DNA of 39,053 nucleotides from a virus: positions 1-39,053 of the IMG/VR virus record IMGVR_UViG_3300035698_033634; one strand, written 5' to 3'. Each line of letters starts with the position of its first letter. Positions within the stretch are counted from its first letter, which is position 1. The notes under the pieces were generated by a model. It was not told the origin of the DNA and did not search any database. It saw only the letters and a list, made by a program, of their open reading frames with translations. This document shows, piece after piece, positions 1-8,197 of the stretch. Both the position numbers and the translations under genes were made by a program.

Positions 1-1
1 C

Positions 2-541
2 GGATATAATATTTGTGAGGGTGGAAATGGCGGGGACACAACATCAAATCATCCTAATAAAAAGGAAATTATAGAAAAAAGAAGAAAATCCAACATAGGC
101 AAAAAAAGATCTCTGGAATTTTGTAAATTAATGAGCGAAGTTAATTTGAGAATGGATCCAAATTTAAGGAAAGAAGCCCATAAAAAAGGACGTCAAACTT
201 TAAAGAATAGAATAAAAAAGGAGGGATATACAGAAAAGGAATTAGATGCGCATGAAAAAAATGCAGAAAGATTAAGAAAATTCAATAAGAGTATAGAAGG
301 AAGAAAAAAAGTATCGCAAGCACTAAAAGGTATCCCGAAAAAACCCTTTTCTAAAAAACACAGGGATAATATCGGTAAAGCTAGCAAGGGTCGGAAAATT
401 CCCGGTAAAATAATAACTATTGATGGCATAGAGTCTGAAAGTTTGCATGATGCATCCAGAAAATTAGCCATTCCTTTGATGACCATTAGAAATAGATTAA
501 TAAATGAAAAATTTATTAAATGGATTTACGGAAAAGAATAA
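2..541 (+). CDS. Homing endonuclease, GIY-YIG/NUMOD type, C-terminal part (5' end outside window)
   Basis: The frame is open from the first in-frame codon of the window, so the gene starts upstream; the first internal ATG at 131 is not its start. The earliest visible residues, GYNICEGGNGG, resemble the end of the GIY-YIG catalytic domain in phage Seg-type enzymes, where GYN...GGNGG is common. Next come Lys/Arg-rich NUMOD3-like DNA-binding motifs (KVSQALKG, KKHRDNIGKASKGRK). The C-terminus (IDGIESESLHDASRKLAI...FIKWIYG) fits a NUMOD1/IENR1 helix-turn-helix module. Such enzymes cut a cognate site in related phages that lack the gene and spread by repair. It sits 19 nt before an unrelated structural-type gene. 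The catalytic GIY and YIG motifs are outside the window, so activity cannot be judged. Confidence 0.8.
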   Translation, partial: GYNICEGGNGGDTTSNHPNKKEIIEKRRKSNIGKKRSLEFCKLMSEVNLRMDPNLRKEAHKKGRQTLKNRIKKEGYTEKELDAHEKNAERLRKFNKSIEGRKKVSQALKGIPKKPFSKKHRDNIGKASKGRKIPGKIITIDGIESESLHDASRKLAIPLMTIRNRLINEKFIKWIYGKE

Positions 542-560
542 ATAAAGAAAAGGTATTCGA

Positions 561-1013
561 ATGAAAAGCCAATTAATTTTTGAATCATTAAATGAATTTG
601 TGAATCCAGGGGTAGGCGGATATTCTATGGACCAACTAAAAAGGGATTATAGCGAAATAATAAGGAAAAATTTTGATCCAGCTAAATTTACGGATTCTGA
701 ATCCCTTGATTTTTTCTCTAATGTAATAGCCCCTGCTTTTCATCGAGAAGAGATTCAAGGCTATGACGATCTATATAATAATGTAATGGGTGAGGCTCAT
801 CCCATCATGGAAATGTATGAAGAAGATGATGAGGAGGAAATAAATTATTATGATTCCGTTTTGGAAGAATTGGAGGGTATGATGGGAGAAAACGAATATA
901 TAAATCTAATAAGGTATTCCGCTGGAAATCTTTGGGATGATTGTATGAAAGCTTTGTACAATGATTTAAGTCCGGAGGAAGCAGCAGAATTCATATTAGG
1001 CGATATTGAATAA
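561..1013 (+). CDS. Uncharacterised acidic protein with possible capsid-targeting N-terminus
   Basis: A protein of 150 residues that I do not recognise. It is strongly acidic, with an EEDDEEEI stretch near residue 80, and has no membrane segment. The N-terminus MKSQLIFESLNEF carries two (L/I)-x-E sites (IFE and LNE), the consensus cut by T4 prohead protease gp21, and resembles the N-terminal propeptides of T4 internal proteins (MKTYQEFIAE). I infer it could be packaged in the prohead and trimmed; nothing proves this. It lies between a homing endonuclease and the gp15-like gene, 7 nt before the latter, so it is probably co-transcribed with tail-completion genes. Confidence 0.6.
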   Translation: MKSQLIFESLNEFVNPGVGGYSMDQLKRDYSEIIRKNFDPAKFTDSESLDFFSNVIAPAFHREEIQGYDDLYNNVMGEAHPIMEMYEEDDEEEINYYDSVLEELEGMMGENEYINLIRYSAGNLWDDCMKALYNDLSPEEAAEFILGDIE

Positions 1014-1020
1014 TAAATAA

Positions 1021-2346
1021 ATGAGTTTATTTCATTCTTATAATAACGAAGACGTTTTAATTCGAGCGGTAATAGCAGGAATACTAGATGTGTTGAACAA
1101 TAAAATTCAATATAGGCAGATTTGGGGGGACGAAGACAAAGAAACAATTTCAGTCCCATGGTATTATAATCAAAGTGGGGACGAGAGATTCATGCAGGAT
1201 TTTTATACCCATTATGGTCATTGTTTACCTCCAAAACCTGTAGATGGCAATTTTGACTTTATTCCTAGAGGGGTATTAACCTATACTGGATCTGTAATTG
1301 ATGAGCAAAGAATTACATCAAGATTTGTACAGGGAAGATATGTTAAAGACATAGATGGAGTATTAGAACAATACGTTTCATATCTCTATTCTATACCATT
1401 GAGCATTAGATTTGATGCAGAATTATGGATAGACAATCAACTAACTGCATTTAAAATAGAACAGGAAATAAGAGAGGTATTATTTAAAAATATTACTTAT
1501 TATGTTTATTATAAAGGAATGAGAATTGGTTGTACAGCGGGATTCCCCGCTGATGTAACTATCGATAAAAATATCGCTTATTCCTTTGAATCTGACAATA
1601 AAATAAAACTTAATTTCTCAATAGAGGTTGAATCATATCAACCCGTATTTGATCCTACAACGGAAATGTTAGCATCCAATAAGATGACGGGAATAGGGGT
1701 AAGATTATATTCAGTTCCAGAAAAAAGTGATGGGGTTATTACAGCAACTTCTCCGGGAGATAATTTAACTATCCCTAAGGGAATTCCTTTATGGCTCGAT
1801 TGGATTTATAACAAAGAAGGAGCTATAATTAGCAATATTAATCTTTATTGGCTATATCATCAACAAAATGAAAGAAATCTAATAGAAAGGGGAATTCCTA
1901 ATCATGAATGGCATATATGGAATATACCAGAAACATTTACTAATTTTAAAGAACCTGTAATTATATGGGAAGAAGACCCCAGTGTTATATCGGTTTTAAG
2001 AAATCCTGTAATAAAAATTATTCCTAATACAACAACAAATGCAATAGCCGAAAGCAGTTTTACTGCTTATGAAACCGGATATTTCATAACTTCTCAAGAA
2101 GATGCTAGTATTAATCTTTTATTAGAGATGAAAGATGATGATGGAAATATATCTTATTCGCCAGATGGAAAAATATGGGCAAATGTTAAATTCAATCAAA
2201 TAGACGCAGCAAACCCAGTTTCTATTGCTTCTGATGTAAGTATTATCTTCCCAGGAACTGTGGATTATAAGGAAATAGACATACATATCGCAAACTCTGT
2301 TAATACCGATGTGTTTGGAATAATAAATAAATTAAAAATTGTCTAA
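1021..2346 (+). CDS. 15: Tail completion / sheath stabiliser protein, gp15-like
   Basis: This 441-residue protein resembles T4 gp15, which forms the terminal hexamer on top of the tail tube and sheath and joins tail to head. The N-terminal ~220 residues align by pattern: an early helix (VLIRAVIAGILDVLNNKIQY), a strand before IPxxY-like residues (TISVPWYYNQ), a central IRFDAELWIDNQL stretch matching T4 IFTRYEDDMFQIVEQ, and NFSIEVESYQPVFD matching T4 LTFEVNGWMYPPVDD. T4 gp15 has 272 residues, so about 170 residues at the C-terminus are extra; they look beta-rich and have no recognised domain. The ATG is 7 nt after the preceding stop. The identification rests on remembered T4 sequence, not on a search. 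Confidence 0.7.
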   Translation: MSLFHSYNNEDVLIRAVIAGILDVLNNKIQYRQIWGDEDKETISVPWYYNQSGDERFMQDFYTHYGHCLPPKPVDGNFDFIPRGVLTYTGSVIDEQRITSRFVQGRYVKDIDGVLEQYVSYLYSIPLSIRFDAELWIDNQLTAFKIEQEIREVLFKNITYYVYYKGMRIGCTAGFPADVTIDKNIAYSFESDNKIKLNFSIEVESYQPVFDPTTEMLASNKMTGIGVRLYSVPEKSDGVITATSPGDNLTIPKGIPLWLDWIYNKEGAIISNINLYWLYHQQNERNLIERGIPNHEWHIWNIPETFTNFKEPVIIWEEDPSVISVLRNPVIKIIPNTTTNAIAESSFTAYETGYFITSQEDASINLLLEMKDDDGNISYSPDGKIWANVKFNQIDAANPVSIASDVSIIFPGTVDYKEIDIHIANSVNTDVFGIINKLKIV

Positions 2347-2361
2347 AAACTTTTCAATAGG

Positions 2362-2369
2362 GATAAATA
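2362..2369 (+). promoter_or_regulatory. Candidate late promoter box (GATAAATA)
   Basis: GATAAATA, one base off the T4 late consensus TATAAATA, lies 46 nt before the gene at 2416 in a short gap. The same G variant precedes other genes at 11924, 13797 and 21172, which supports a shared element recognised with the gp55-like sigma factor. Confidence 0.45.
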
Positions 2370-2415
2370 TATAGAAAAATAAAGCCTTATTATATTATCA
2401 AATAAGTATTGTGCA

Positions 2416-4491
2416 ATGTTAGAAAAAATCACGGAATTAAAGGAACAATCAAGCAATCCGCAGGTTCAAGCTCTATGCGAAAATGCAATTGCTAGTTTTG
2501 GAAATGTTATTTATAATAATGTTTCTGGAGATGCGAGGGTAGAAATAGAAAGAGCTACAATGAATGGATTGTTTAATGAATTGTCTAAGATCGACGAAAG
2601 CGATATTCAGACATGGGTAGCCAATGGCAAAAGACTTTTTACCCTTCAAAATTTAGGAGTTAGAGAAGCTATTTCTAAAATCCAAAAAGCGGAAGGAAAA
2701 AACGAGCCTGGACTCAATGAATGGCTGAACAATTTCAAGCTTAGATTAGAGGATGAACCAGAGGTTCTTCTCTATGAAGAATTCATATCAGGTACTCAAG
2801 CTTTTGCTTTCTATCCTGCCATCGGTAGTGCTATAGACGATCTAGCAAAAAGAGTAAATACGTATAAGAACGATATTGATCTTACCAAGATCATGGAGGT
2901 TATGAAAAAGACCAGATCTAGTTATCTTGTACCTTATATCGAAAGATATGTAAACAATTACATCGATAATAAAACAGATCAAAACAAGAGTTTTCTAAAA
3001 GAAGCTTTGATCAAATTCTCTTACGATCCATTTGTCCGTGATATCATTAGTGTCGTAACGATTGATACAACTACTTTGAAACTTGAAAATGCAAATGCTG
3101 AATGCGATGTTGATAAAGTTTATTCACCACTTATCTATTTGGGTGAAAATGAGGCAGTATTTAATGTCAAAGGAGTTTATTATATCAAAAAAGGAAATCA
3201 CATTAGTCGATTGCCTAAAAATGATTTTAAAAAATTAGACGAAGAATATGTTCGACTGTGTGAAATCATTAATAGTGATAATGTTGAAATAGTAGCAGAT
3301 GATATTAGACTTTATATAGGGGAAGATAATGCTGTTATAAATGGAAAAGGAGTAATGATCAATGATGCTCCTTTTGATCATTCTAAATGGAAAAGAATGT
3401 CAGAAGCAGCTCAATGGGCTGGAAACGGCGAATTTTTATATAAAGTAGCTTTGATCAAAAAGAATTTAAATGAAATTGCAGAAATTGATTTTGTAAAAAG
3501 AGTTTTCTTAAAGGAGGATCAAAATTATTCTGCAGACATTTTCAAATTAAGGGATAATGTTTTCATTACTACTCATAATCCCCAAATGGGAAAATCAACG
3601 TTCTATAGGAACGTGAATCCTATACAAGCTAAAAATATTATGATGGAACATCTCCGTTTTGATGTTTCTAGATTATTCGAAAGCCTCCTTCCTCAAGAAG
3701 AAAAAATCCGATCGGAAATAAGTGAAACTAAAAAATCATATACCGATTATATAAGATTGTTAGAGGGAAAGATTGAAAATTTCAAAAGACAAAATATTAA
3801 CGAAACAACTCATGAGGTTATTTCTGCTCTGGAAGAGGAACTTAAAGAAATAAAAACAGAATACAAGGATTATCTCAATATGATCGAAAGATATATGGTA
3901 GTTCCAGATGATGTTGATGTTTCTGATCTTTCTGAAGAAATAAAAATTACCATTGATATGAATGGTCAAAAGTATGTTGTACCTCTTCCTGATCAGCCTG
4001 GTCAAGCTGGTCAATCCGGTGAAGCTACAGCAGCTAGCGGAGGGGAACAACAAGCAGGGACAGTTCCTGGCGGAGAAGATATGGAAGAAGAACCTGCTTC
4101 AGCCGTAACTTTTGATGATAATGAGACCGAACTTTTAGGGGATAGCCCATCGATTCAAGATGATGAAGTAGATTTAGGATCGGAGGAAGCAGAGGAAGAA
4201 GTAGGGGATGCTGAAGAAGCAGAAGAAGATGCTGAAGATGATATGGACGATGAAGAAGCAGAAGCTGAATCAGACGGATATGAAGATGAGGATGAAATTG
4301 ATTTAGATTTTGATGATGAAGAAGACGAAGATGAAGATCAAAACGATGAATTGAAAAAGAAGAAAAAGAAGAAAAAAGATAAAAACGAATCTAGTGAGGG
4401 AAGTAACTTAGGAAAATCTTCTTTCGTTTCGGAAGAAGGAGAAGAGAAAAAACCTCAGAAAAAAGTTTTCTTGAAGAAAAAGAAACAATAA
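2416..4491 (+). CDS. Large uncharacterised protein with acidic then Lys-rich tail
   Basis: A protein of 691 residues that I do not recognise. Residues 1-500 look globular and helical, with a predicted coiled-coil stretch near 425-495 (repeated E/K heptads). From about 530 it becomes low complexity: a Gly/Gln/Pro linker, then ~110 residues dominated by Asp and Glu, then a run of eight lysines and a Lys-rich end (KKVFLKKKKQ). It stands between the gp15-like gene and a 312-residue unknown (4-nt gap), inside a structural block, so a virion or prohead-core role is plausible. Highly charged tails of this kind occur in scaffold and DNA-packing proteins, but that assignment is inference. The start follows a candidate late promoter by 46 nt. 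Confidence 0.75.
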   Translation: MLEKITELKEQSSNPQVQALCENAIASFGNVIYNNVSGDARVEIERATMNGLFNELSKIDESDIQTWVANGKRLFTLQNLGVREAISKIQKAEGKNEPGLNEWLNNFKLRLEDEPEVLLYEEFISGTQAFAFYPAIGSAIDDLAKRVNTYKNDIDLTKIMEVMKKTRSSYLVPYIERYVNNYIDNKTDQNKSFLKEALIKFSYDPFVRDIISVVTIDTTTLKLENANAECDVDKVYSPLIYLGENEAVFNVKGVYYIKKGNHISRLPKNDFKKLDEEYVRLCEIINSDNVEIVADDIRLYIGEDNAVINGKGVMINDAPFDHSKWKRMSEAAQWAGNGEFLYKVALIKKNLNEIAEIDFVKRVFLKEDQNYSADIFKLRDNVFITTHNPQMGKSTFYRNVNPIQAKNIMMEHLRFDVSRLFESLLPQEEKIRSEISETKKSYTDYIRLLEGKIENFKRQNINETTHEVISALEEELKEIKTEYKDYLNMIERYMVVPDDVDVSDLSEEIKITIDMNGQKYVVPLPDQPGQAGQSGEATAASGGEQQAGTVPGGEDMEEEPASAVTFDDNETELLGDSPSIQDDEVDLGSEEAEEEVGDAEEAEEDAEDDMDDEEAEAESDGYEDEDEIDLDFDDEEDEDEDQNDELKKKKKKKKDKNESSEGSNLGKSSFVSEEGEEKKPQKKVFLKKKKQ

Positions 4492-4494
4492 GGT

Positions 4495-5433
4495 ATGAAC
4501 CATTTAAGAGAAAAATATTCTGTACAAACCGGATTTATCCCTAACTCATTAATACAGGAGGGGAGAGAATATCATGCATATGATATTAACAATCCGGATG
4601 CAGCCCCCGAAAGAGTCTACATTCAATCTATTAATGAGAATGGTGAAGGACATTTTGATGTCGGATTAATGTATGAGACTGACAGAACTACAGATTTTTG
4701 GCATCTTTATCCTAACGATAAAGTTTTCAAGGAATATGTTGCTCAGATTGCAGAAGAAGTAAAGCCTAAAAAACCTATAAAAATTTTAGGTCTCAAAAAG
4801 AAAGCTTTAAACGAAAACAAAGATTACAAAATAAAATTAAGGCCGGAACAAAAAATTCAAATAGGATCTGAAGTTATCTATGAAAAACAAAGGGGATCAG
4901 TTATAGGAGCTATAGGAGATAAATGGATTGTTCAATGTCAATACTCGACTTACACCGTTGACTCCAAAGATCTAACAAACCTTGCAGAAAGAAGAGAAGT
5001 CTATGGATTGGATCAATTTAAATTCGACGATAAAACTCAGAAGGTTTTATTTGAGCAAATGGTTAAATGCGGAGTTTATATGAGGAACGTTCCTATTAGA
5101 ACACAAGGATGTCATGTTAAATATTCCGAATGGCTAAATGCTAAGGATGAGGAGCCAGTAAGGGTTTTAGTTGAAAGCAAAACTCAGATGTTTAATAAAT
5201 CCCAAATAAGAATATTAGAAGATATTAATTCATTCGCTAATGAAGGAGGCTACATAGAAGGAGTTATAGTTGATGAAAGTACAGGGGAAGCAATAGAAAG
5301 TATTATGATAAATGTTGAAGATTATACTGCAGCAACAGGAGATGCTGGAATGGTTAAAGTTATAAGAACTATGGACGGAGAACCGGTAGCAGATACATTG
5401 CCGAAAGCAATACTAAGTACACTCTCAGTTTAA
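4495..5433 (+). CDS. Uncharacterised protein, probably co-expressed with upstream gene
   Basis: A protein of 312 residues with no family I recognise. The composition is soluble, mixed alpha/beta, and no membrane or signal segment is visible. Residues 1-90 contain a beta-rich stretch, followed by a Lys/Pro-rich linker (EEVKPKKPIKILGLKKK) and a second beta-rich part (GSEVIYEKQRGSVIGAIGDK) that could be a small SH3/KOW-like barrel; that fold guess comes from pattern only. The start ATG lies 3 nt after the stop of the 691-residue gene, so the two are very likely translated from one message. A strong terminator follows 40 nt after the stop, closing the unit. Confidence 0.7.
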   Translation: MNHLREKYSVQTGFIPNSLIQEGREYHAYDINNPDAAPERVYIQSINENGEGHFDVGLMYETDRTTDFWHLYPNDKVFKEYVAQIAEEVKPKKPIKILGLKKKALNENKDYKIKLRPEQKIQIGSEVIYEKQRGSVIGAIGDKWIVQCQYSTYTVDSKDLTNLAERREVYGLDQFKFDDKTQKVLFEQMVKCGVYMRNVPIRTQGCHVKYSEWLNAKDEEPVRVLVESKTQMFNKSQIRILEDINSFANEGGYIEGVIVDESTGEAIESIMINVEDYTAATGDAGMVKVIRTMDGEPVADTLPKAILSTLSV

Positions 5434-5473
5434 AAATATTTTACATTGAGCCCTTCTACGGCCAATGTTAAAA

Positions 5474-5506
5474 AACGGGATTCTTCGGGGTCCCGTTACT
5501 TGTTTT
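5474..5506 (+). terminator. Rho-independent terminator with UUCG tetraloop
   Basis: Stem AACGGGA (5474-5480) pairs with TCCCGTT (5491-5497). Inside it two U-G wobbles and a C-G pair close a UUCG tetraloop (5484-5487). A T-rich stretch follows (5501-5506). It ends the 1021-5433 block before the gp55-like gene. Confidence 0.8.
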
Positions 5507-5593
5507 TCCCCATTTTTAAAACTTTAAGGTAACTTTTGTATATAATCATTGAACGTTAAATTTTAATAAAAAACACTTAAAAAAGTATATAAA

Positions 5594-5941
5594 ATGGCAA
5601 AAGCTTATGTGAAAAATCGGGAGTTGAGAGAAGAACTCATATTATCAAAAGAAAAAGGGGAATTGACAAAAACAGCTGTTGACATGATGATGTTAATGGC
5701 TAAAAGGTTCGGAGAAAAACTTACCTATGTTTTTGAAGCAGACAGAGATGATTGTATGGCTTTTGCCATAATGGATTGTTGGCAATACTGGAGAGGATAT
5801 AATCCTGAATACCCTAATGCTTTTGCATACATTACCCAAATAATCAAGAATGGATATGCTAAGGGATATAGGAAATTATATGGAAAGATGCCATTAAGCA
5901 AAAAAATATCGGTTAATCAAAATAATATTTATAGCCTCTAG
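5594..5941 (+). CDS. 55: Late-transcription sigma factor, gp55-like
   Basis: In T4, gp55 is the small sigma factor that, with gp33 and the sliding clamp, directs host RNA polymerase to TATAAATA late promoters. This 115-residue protein has the family's landmarks: AYVKNRELREELI at the N-terminus (T4 NYVNNKELLQAI) and NAFAYITQIIKNGYAKGYRK at residues ~77-96 (T4 NPHAYITQACFNAFVQRI), a sigma region-2-like core that binds the -10 element and polymerase. T4 gp55 has 185 residues; this one lacks most of the C-terminal part and ends NNIYSL, so the usual clamp-binding tail is absent or reduced to those last hydrophobic residues. TATAAATA boxes in this window agree with an active gp55 system. A homing endonuclease follows 53 nt downstream. 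Confidence 0.8.
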   Translation: MAKAYVKNRELREELILSKEKGELTKTAVDMMMLMAKRFGEKLTYVFEADRDDCMAFAIMDCWQYWRGYNPEYPNAFAYITQIIKNGYAKGYRKLYGKMPLSKKISVNQNNIYSL

Positions 5942-5979
5942 AGTATTTTACACTTTTTTTTAAAACTTAGATATGTCTT

Positions 5980-6000
5980 GTTCATATATACTATATGAAC
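5980..6000 (+). promoter_or_regulatory. Perfect hairpin covering a start codon
   Basis: GTTCATATA (5980-5988) and TATATGAAC (5992-6000) are exact reverse complements around a 3-nt spacer. The ATG of the homing endonuclease (5995-5997) lies in the 3' arm, so the start would be buried when transcribed from upstream. T4 intron-encoded endonuclease genes use comparable hairpins to block translation from early read-through transcripts. No Shine-Dalgarno sequence precedes this ATG. Confidence 0.5.
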
Positions 6001-7833
6001 AAAGAACAATTTAAGGAGTATGTAGCTAAGGACAATCCTGGATTTTATAAAACTAGAAGGGGTCACATTAAAAAAGTGGCCCCTAATTTGTTGATAGAAA
6101 TAGAGGAACACAACTCCAGCTATAATATAGAGCCGTTATCATTTGCTGACGGATTCAAATATTACATATCAAACTATAAATCCCAATATCAGTGTAAGAC
6201 CTGCTCTAAAAATGTATTGTTCGAATTCCAATATTGCTCCAATAAATGTAAGAAGTCAGACATACAAAATATTTTAGATAAGACCCGAAATACATTAAAA
6301 GAAAGATATGGATCCACCTCCCCATTAGGGGCTCCAGGAGCTATGGAAAAGGCTCAGAAGAAAATAAAAGCGAAAATAGAATCAATTAATGATAAAAGAA
6401 ATAAGACTAATATGGAGAGGTTTGGAGTAAAGAATCCTTCAAAACTATCCAGTGTAAAAGACAAAATATCAGATTCTTTGAAAAATGCTTATATTGAGAA
6501 TGGAAATAATATTATAGAAAAAAGAAAACAAACCAATTTAATCAATTCGGGGGAATATACTACATTATCCAGCGATTCAGTTTCTAAAATTAAAAATACG
6601 CTCAGAGTAAAATATAATACGGATAATCCCTTTGCCATCCATTCTGATACTTATAGAAAAGCAGGAAAAGGATCTATTGATTTCTTCTCCGATGAAAATA
6701 ATAAGATTCAATGTATAAAAGACCGGTTATCTACTATTGATAAAATATATGGATCGCTGGAAAATATGAATAAATCGATTTTTCAGAATAGAAAGTCCGA
6801 CATTATTGAAAATCTAAGAAGGGATGGTATCCATGAAGAAATATTAGAATATTCATACGAAAAATTGGGATTTGTGAAATGCAAAGGTAAATGTGATCAT
6901 GAATATGATATATCTTTGCAGCTTTTAAGAAATAGACATTATGCAAATCATAAATTATGCACGGTATGTAATCCTACTACTGGACAAAATTCATCTCAAG
7001 TAGAAATAGAAATATACGAATGGCTTAATGAATTTATAGAGTGTGAAAGAAATGTAAGAAATCAAATAAAGGGTGAGATAGATATTTTTGTTCCATCAAA
7101 AAAATTGGGGATAGAATATAATGGGATTTTTTGGCACAGCGACATCTATAAAGATAAAAATTATCATTTAAATAAAACCCTATTATGTGAAGAATCTGAT
7201 ATTGAATTAGTCCATATATGGGAGGATTTATGGACTAATAAAAAGGATATTGTAAAGGGTAGGATTTTATCTAAGCTTAATATAGGGCAGAAAAACATAG
7301 GTGCAAGAAAAACAGAGATTGTAGAAATTAATATCTCTGATGCAAGGGAATTCGTCGATAAAAATCATTTACAAGGATTTAGGCCGGCCTATAAACATTA
7401 TGCACTTAAATATAATGATGAAATAATTTATTATATTTCTATCTCTAAAAGAAATATCAGCAAATCCAAATCTAATTCTATAGAAATCCTAAGAGCATGT
7501 TCTAAGTTAGGATATAATATACAAGGGGGATTTTCTAAGCTTTTCAAATATATAAAATCTCAAAATAAAGGAAATTGGATTACATATTCGGATCTAAGCT
7601 GGGGAAAGGGGCAAGTTTATGGAAATGGGGGTTTCAAATTGGAATCATATTCCAAGCCGGGATATTGGTATTTCATAAAAGGAGAAAGATATCATAGATA
7701 TACATATAGAAAGAGCGAGTTAGTTAAAATGGGGCATGACCCTAATAAAACGGAATTTCAAATAATGAATGAGGATATAAAAGCTATGCGAGTATATGAT
7801 TGCGGCAATGCAGTCTGGAAATTAAATTCATAA
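5995..7833 (+). CDS. Homing endonuclease, EDxHD (Vsr-like) family
   Basis: A 612-residue freestanding endonuclease. The catalytic core at ~360-425 has the Vsr/EDxHD pattern: GEIDIF (E361, D363), GIEYNGIFWHSD (E374, H381, D383) and VHIWEDLW, as in I-Bth0305I-type enzymes associated with fractured phage genes. The N-terminal half holds a Cys4 cluster (C67, C70, C81, C85), repeated DNA-recognition modules of the form (E/K)(R/K)(Y/F)G..NP (near 104, 142, 207, 251), and a second Cys cluster (C296, C300, C322, C325). A C-terminal domain follows at ~440-610. It probably cleaves a site near gene 55 in related phages lacking the insertion. The reading frame is intact. The start codon is inside a perfect hairpin, suggesting translational control. 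Confidence 0.8.
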   Translation: MNKEQFKEYVAKDNPGFYKTRRGHIKKVAPNLLIEIEEHNSSYNIEPLSFADGFKYYISNYKSQYQCKTCSKNVLFEFQYCSNKCKKSDIQNILDKTRNTLKERYGSTSPLGAPGAMEKAQKKIKAKIESINDKRNKTNMERFGVKNPSKLSSVKDKISDSLKNAYIENGNNIIEKRKQTNLINSGEYTTLSSDSVSKIKNTLRVKYNTDNPFAIHSDTYRKAGKGSIDFFSDENNKIQCIKDRLSTIDKIYGSLENMNKSIFQNRKSDIIENLRRDGIHEEILEYSYEKLGFVKCKGKCDHEYDISLQLLRNRHYANHKLCTVCNPTTGQNSSQVEIEIYEWLNEFIECERNVRNQIKGEIDIFVPSKKLGIEYNGIFWHSDIYKDKNYHLNKTLLCEESDIELVHIWEDLWTNKKDIVKGRILSKLNIGQKNIGARKTEIVEINISDAREFVDKNHLQGFRPAYKHYALKYNDEIIYYISISKRNISKSKSNSIEILRACSKLGYNIQGGFSKLFKYIKSQNKGNWITYSDLSWGKGQVYGNGGFKLESYSKPGYWYFIKGERYHRYTYRKSELVKMGHDPNKTEFQIMNEDIKAMRVYDCGNAVWKLNS

Positions 7834-7883
7834 AGATAATTTTATTTATCATAAAAAATCATATATTTAAAATAAAAACAATT

Positions 7884-8195
7884 ATGAGAGCTAAAAGTGT
7901 AAATGAAGGAGTATTTTTTGATGGGGATGAATATAATGCCATCTACAAGAAGCTAGAATATAAATTTAAAAATTCTGGGGATTCTCTAGTAGATAAAATT
8001 AAAAATCAAGAATCGCTATCAAATGAAGATCTGGAAAAGCTATTAAAGAAATTTGAATACTCGTATAGGAAAAAGGGAAGCGCTATTATTTCTAAAATCC
8101 GAAAGGAATTAGGGACAGAAGATATGCCAAATATTGCATTTTCAAATTTGGCTGCTAAAAGGAAAAGGGATGCTAAAAAGAATGGGGATAATTAG
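7884..8195 (+). CDS. Small basic/charged protein with MRAKxVNEG N-terminus
   Basis: A protein of 103 residues with no recognised family. I chose the ATG at 7884 (MRAKSVNEG) rather than an upstream start at 7800 because the gene at 12005 begins almost identically (MRAKKVNEG) and because the longer form would overlap the homing endonuclease. Beyond the N-terminus the protein is helical, with two similar halves (YKKLEYKFKNSGDSLVDKI and KKFEYSYRKKGSAIISKI), and it ends in a basic tail (AAKRKRDAKKNGDN). The N-terminal VNE could be a prohead-protease site (T4 consensus (L/I)xE), making this a candidate internal head protein; that is inference. It ends 2 nt before the gp4-like gene. Confidence 0.6.
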   Translation: MRAKSVNEGVFFDGDEYNAIYKKLEYKFKNSGDSLVDKIKNQESLSNEDLEKLLKKFEYSYRKKGSAIISKIRKELGTEDMPNIAFSNLAAKRKRDAKKNGDN

Positions 8196-8197
8196 TA

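Noticed and set aside
7800-7883. Upstream start of the small gene at 7800
   Set aside because: It lies inside the homing endonuclease; the MRAKSVNEG start at 7884 has a close twin at 12005.
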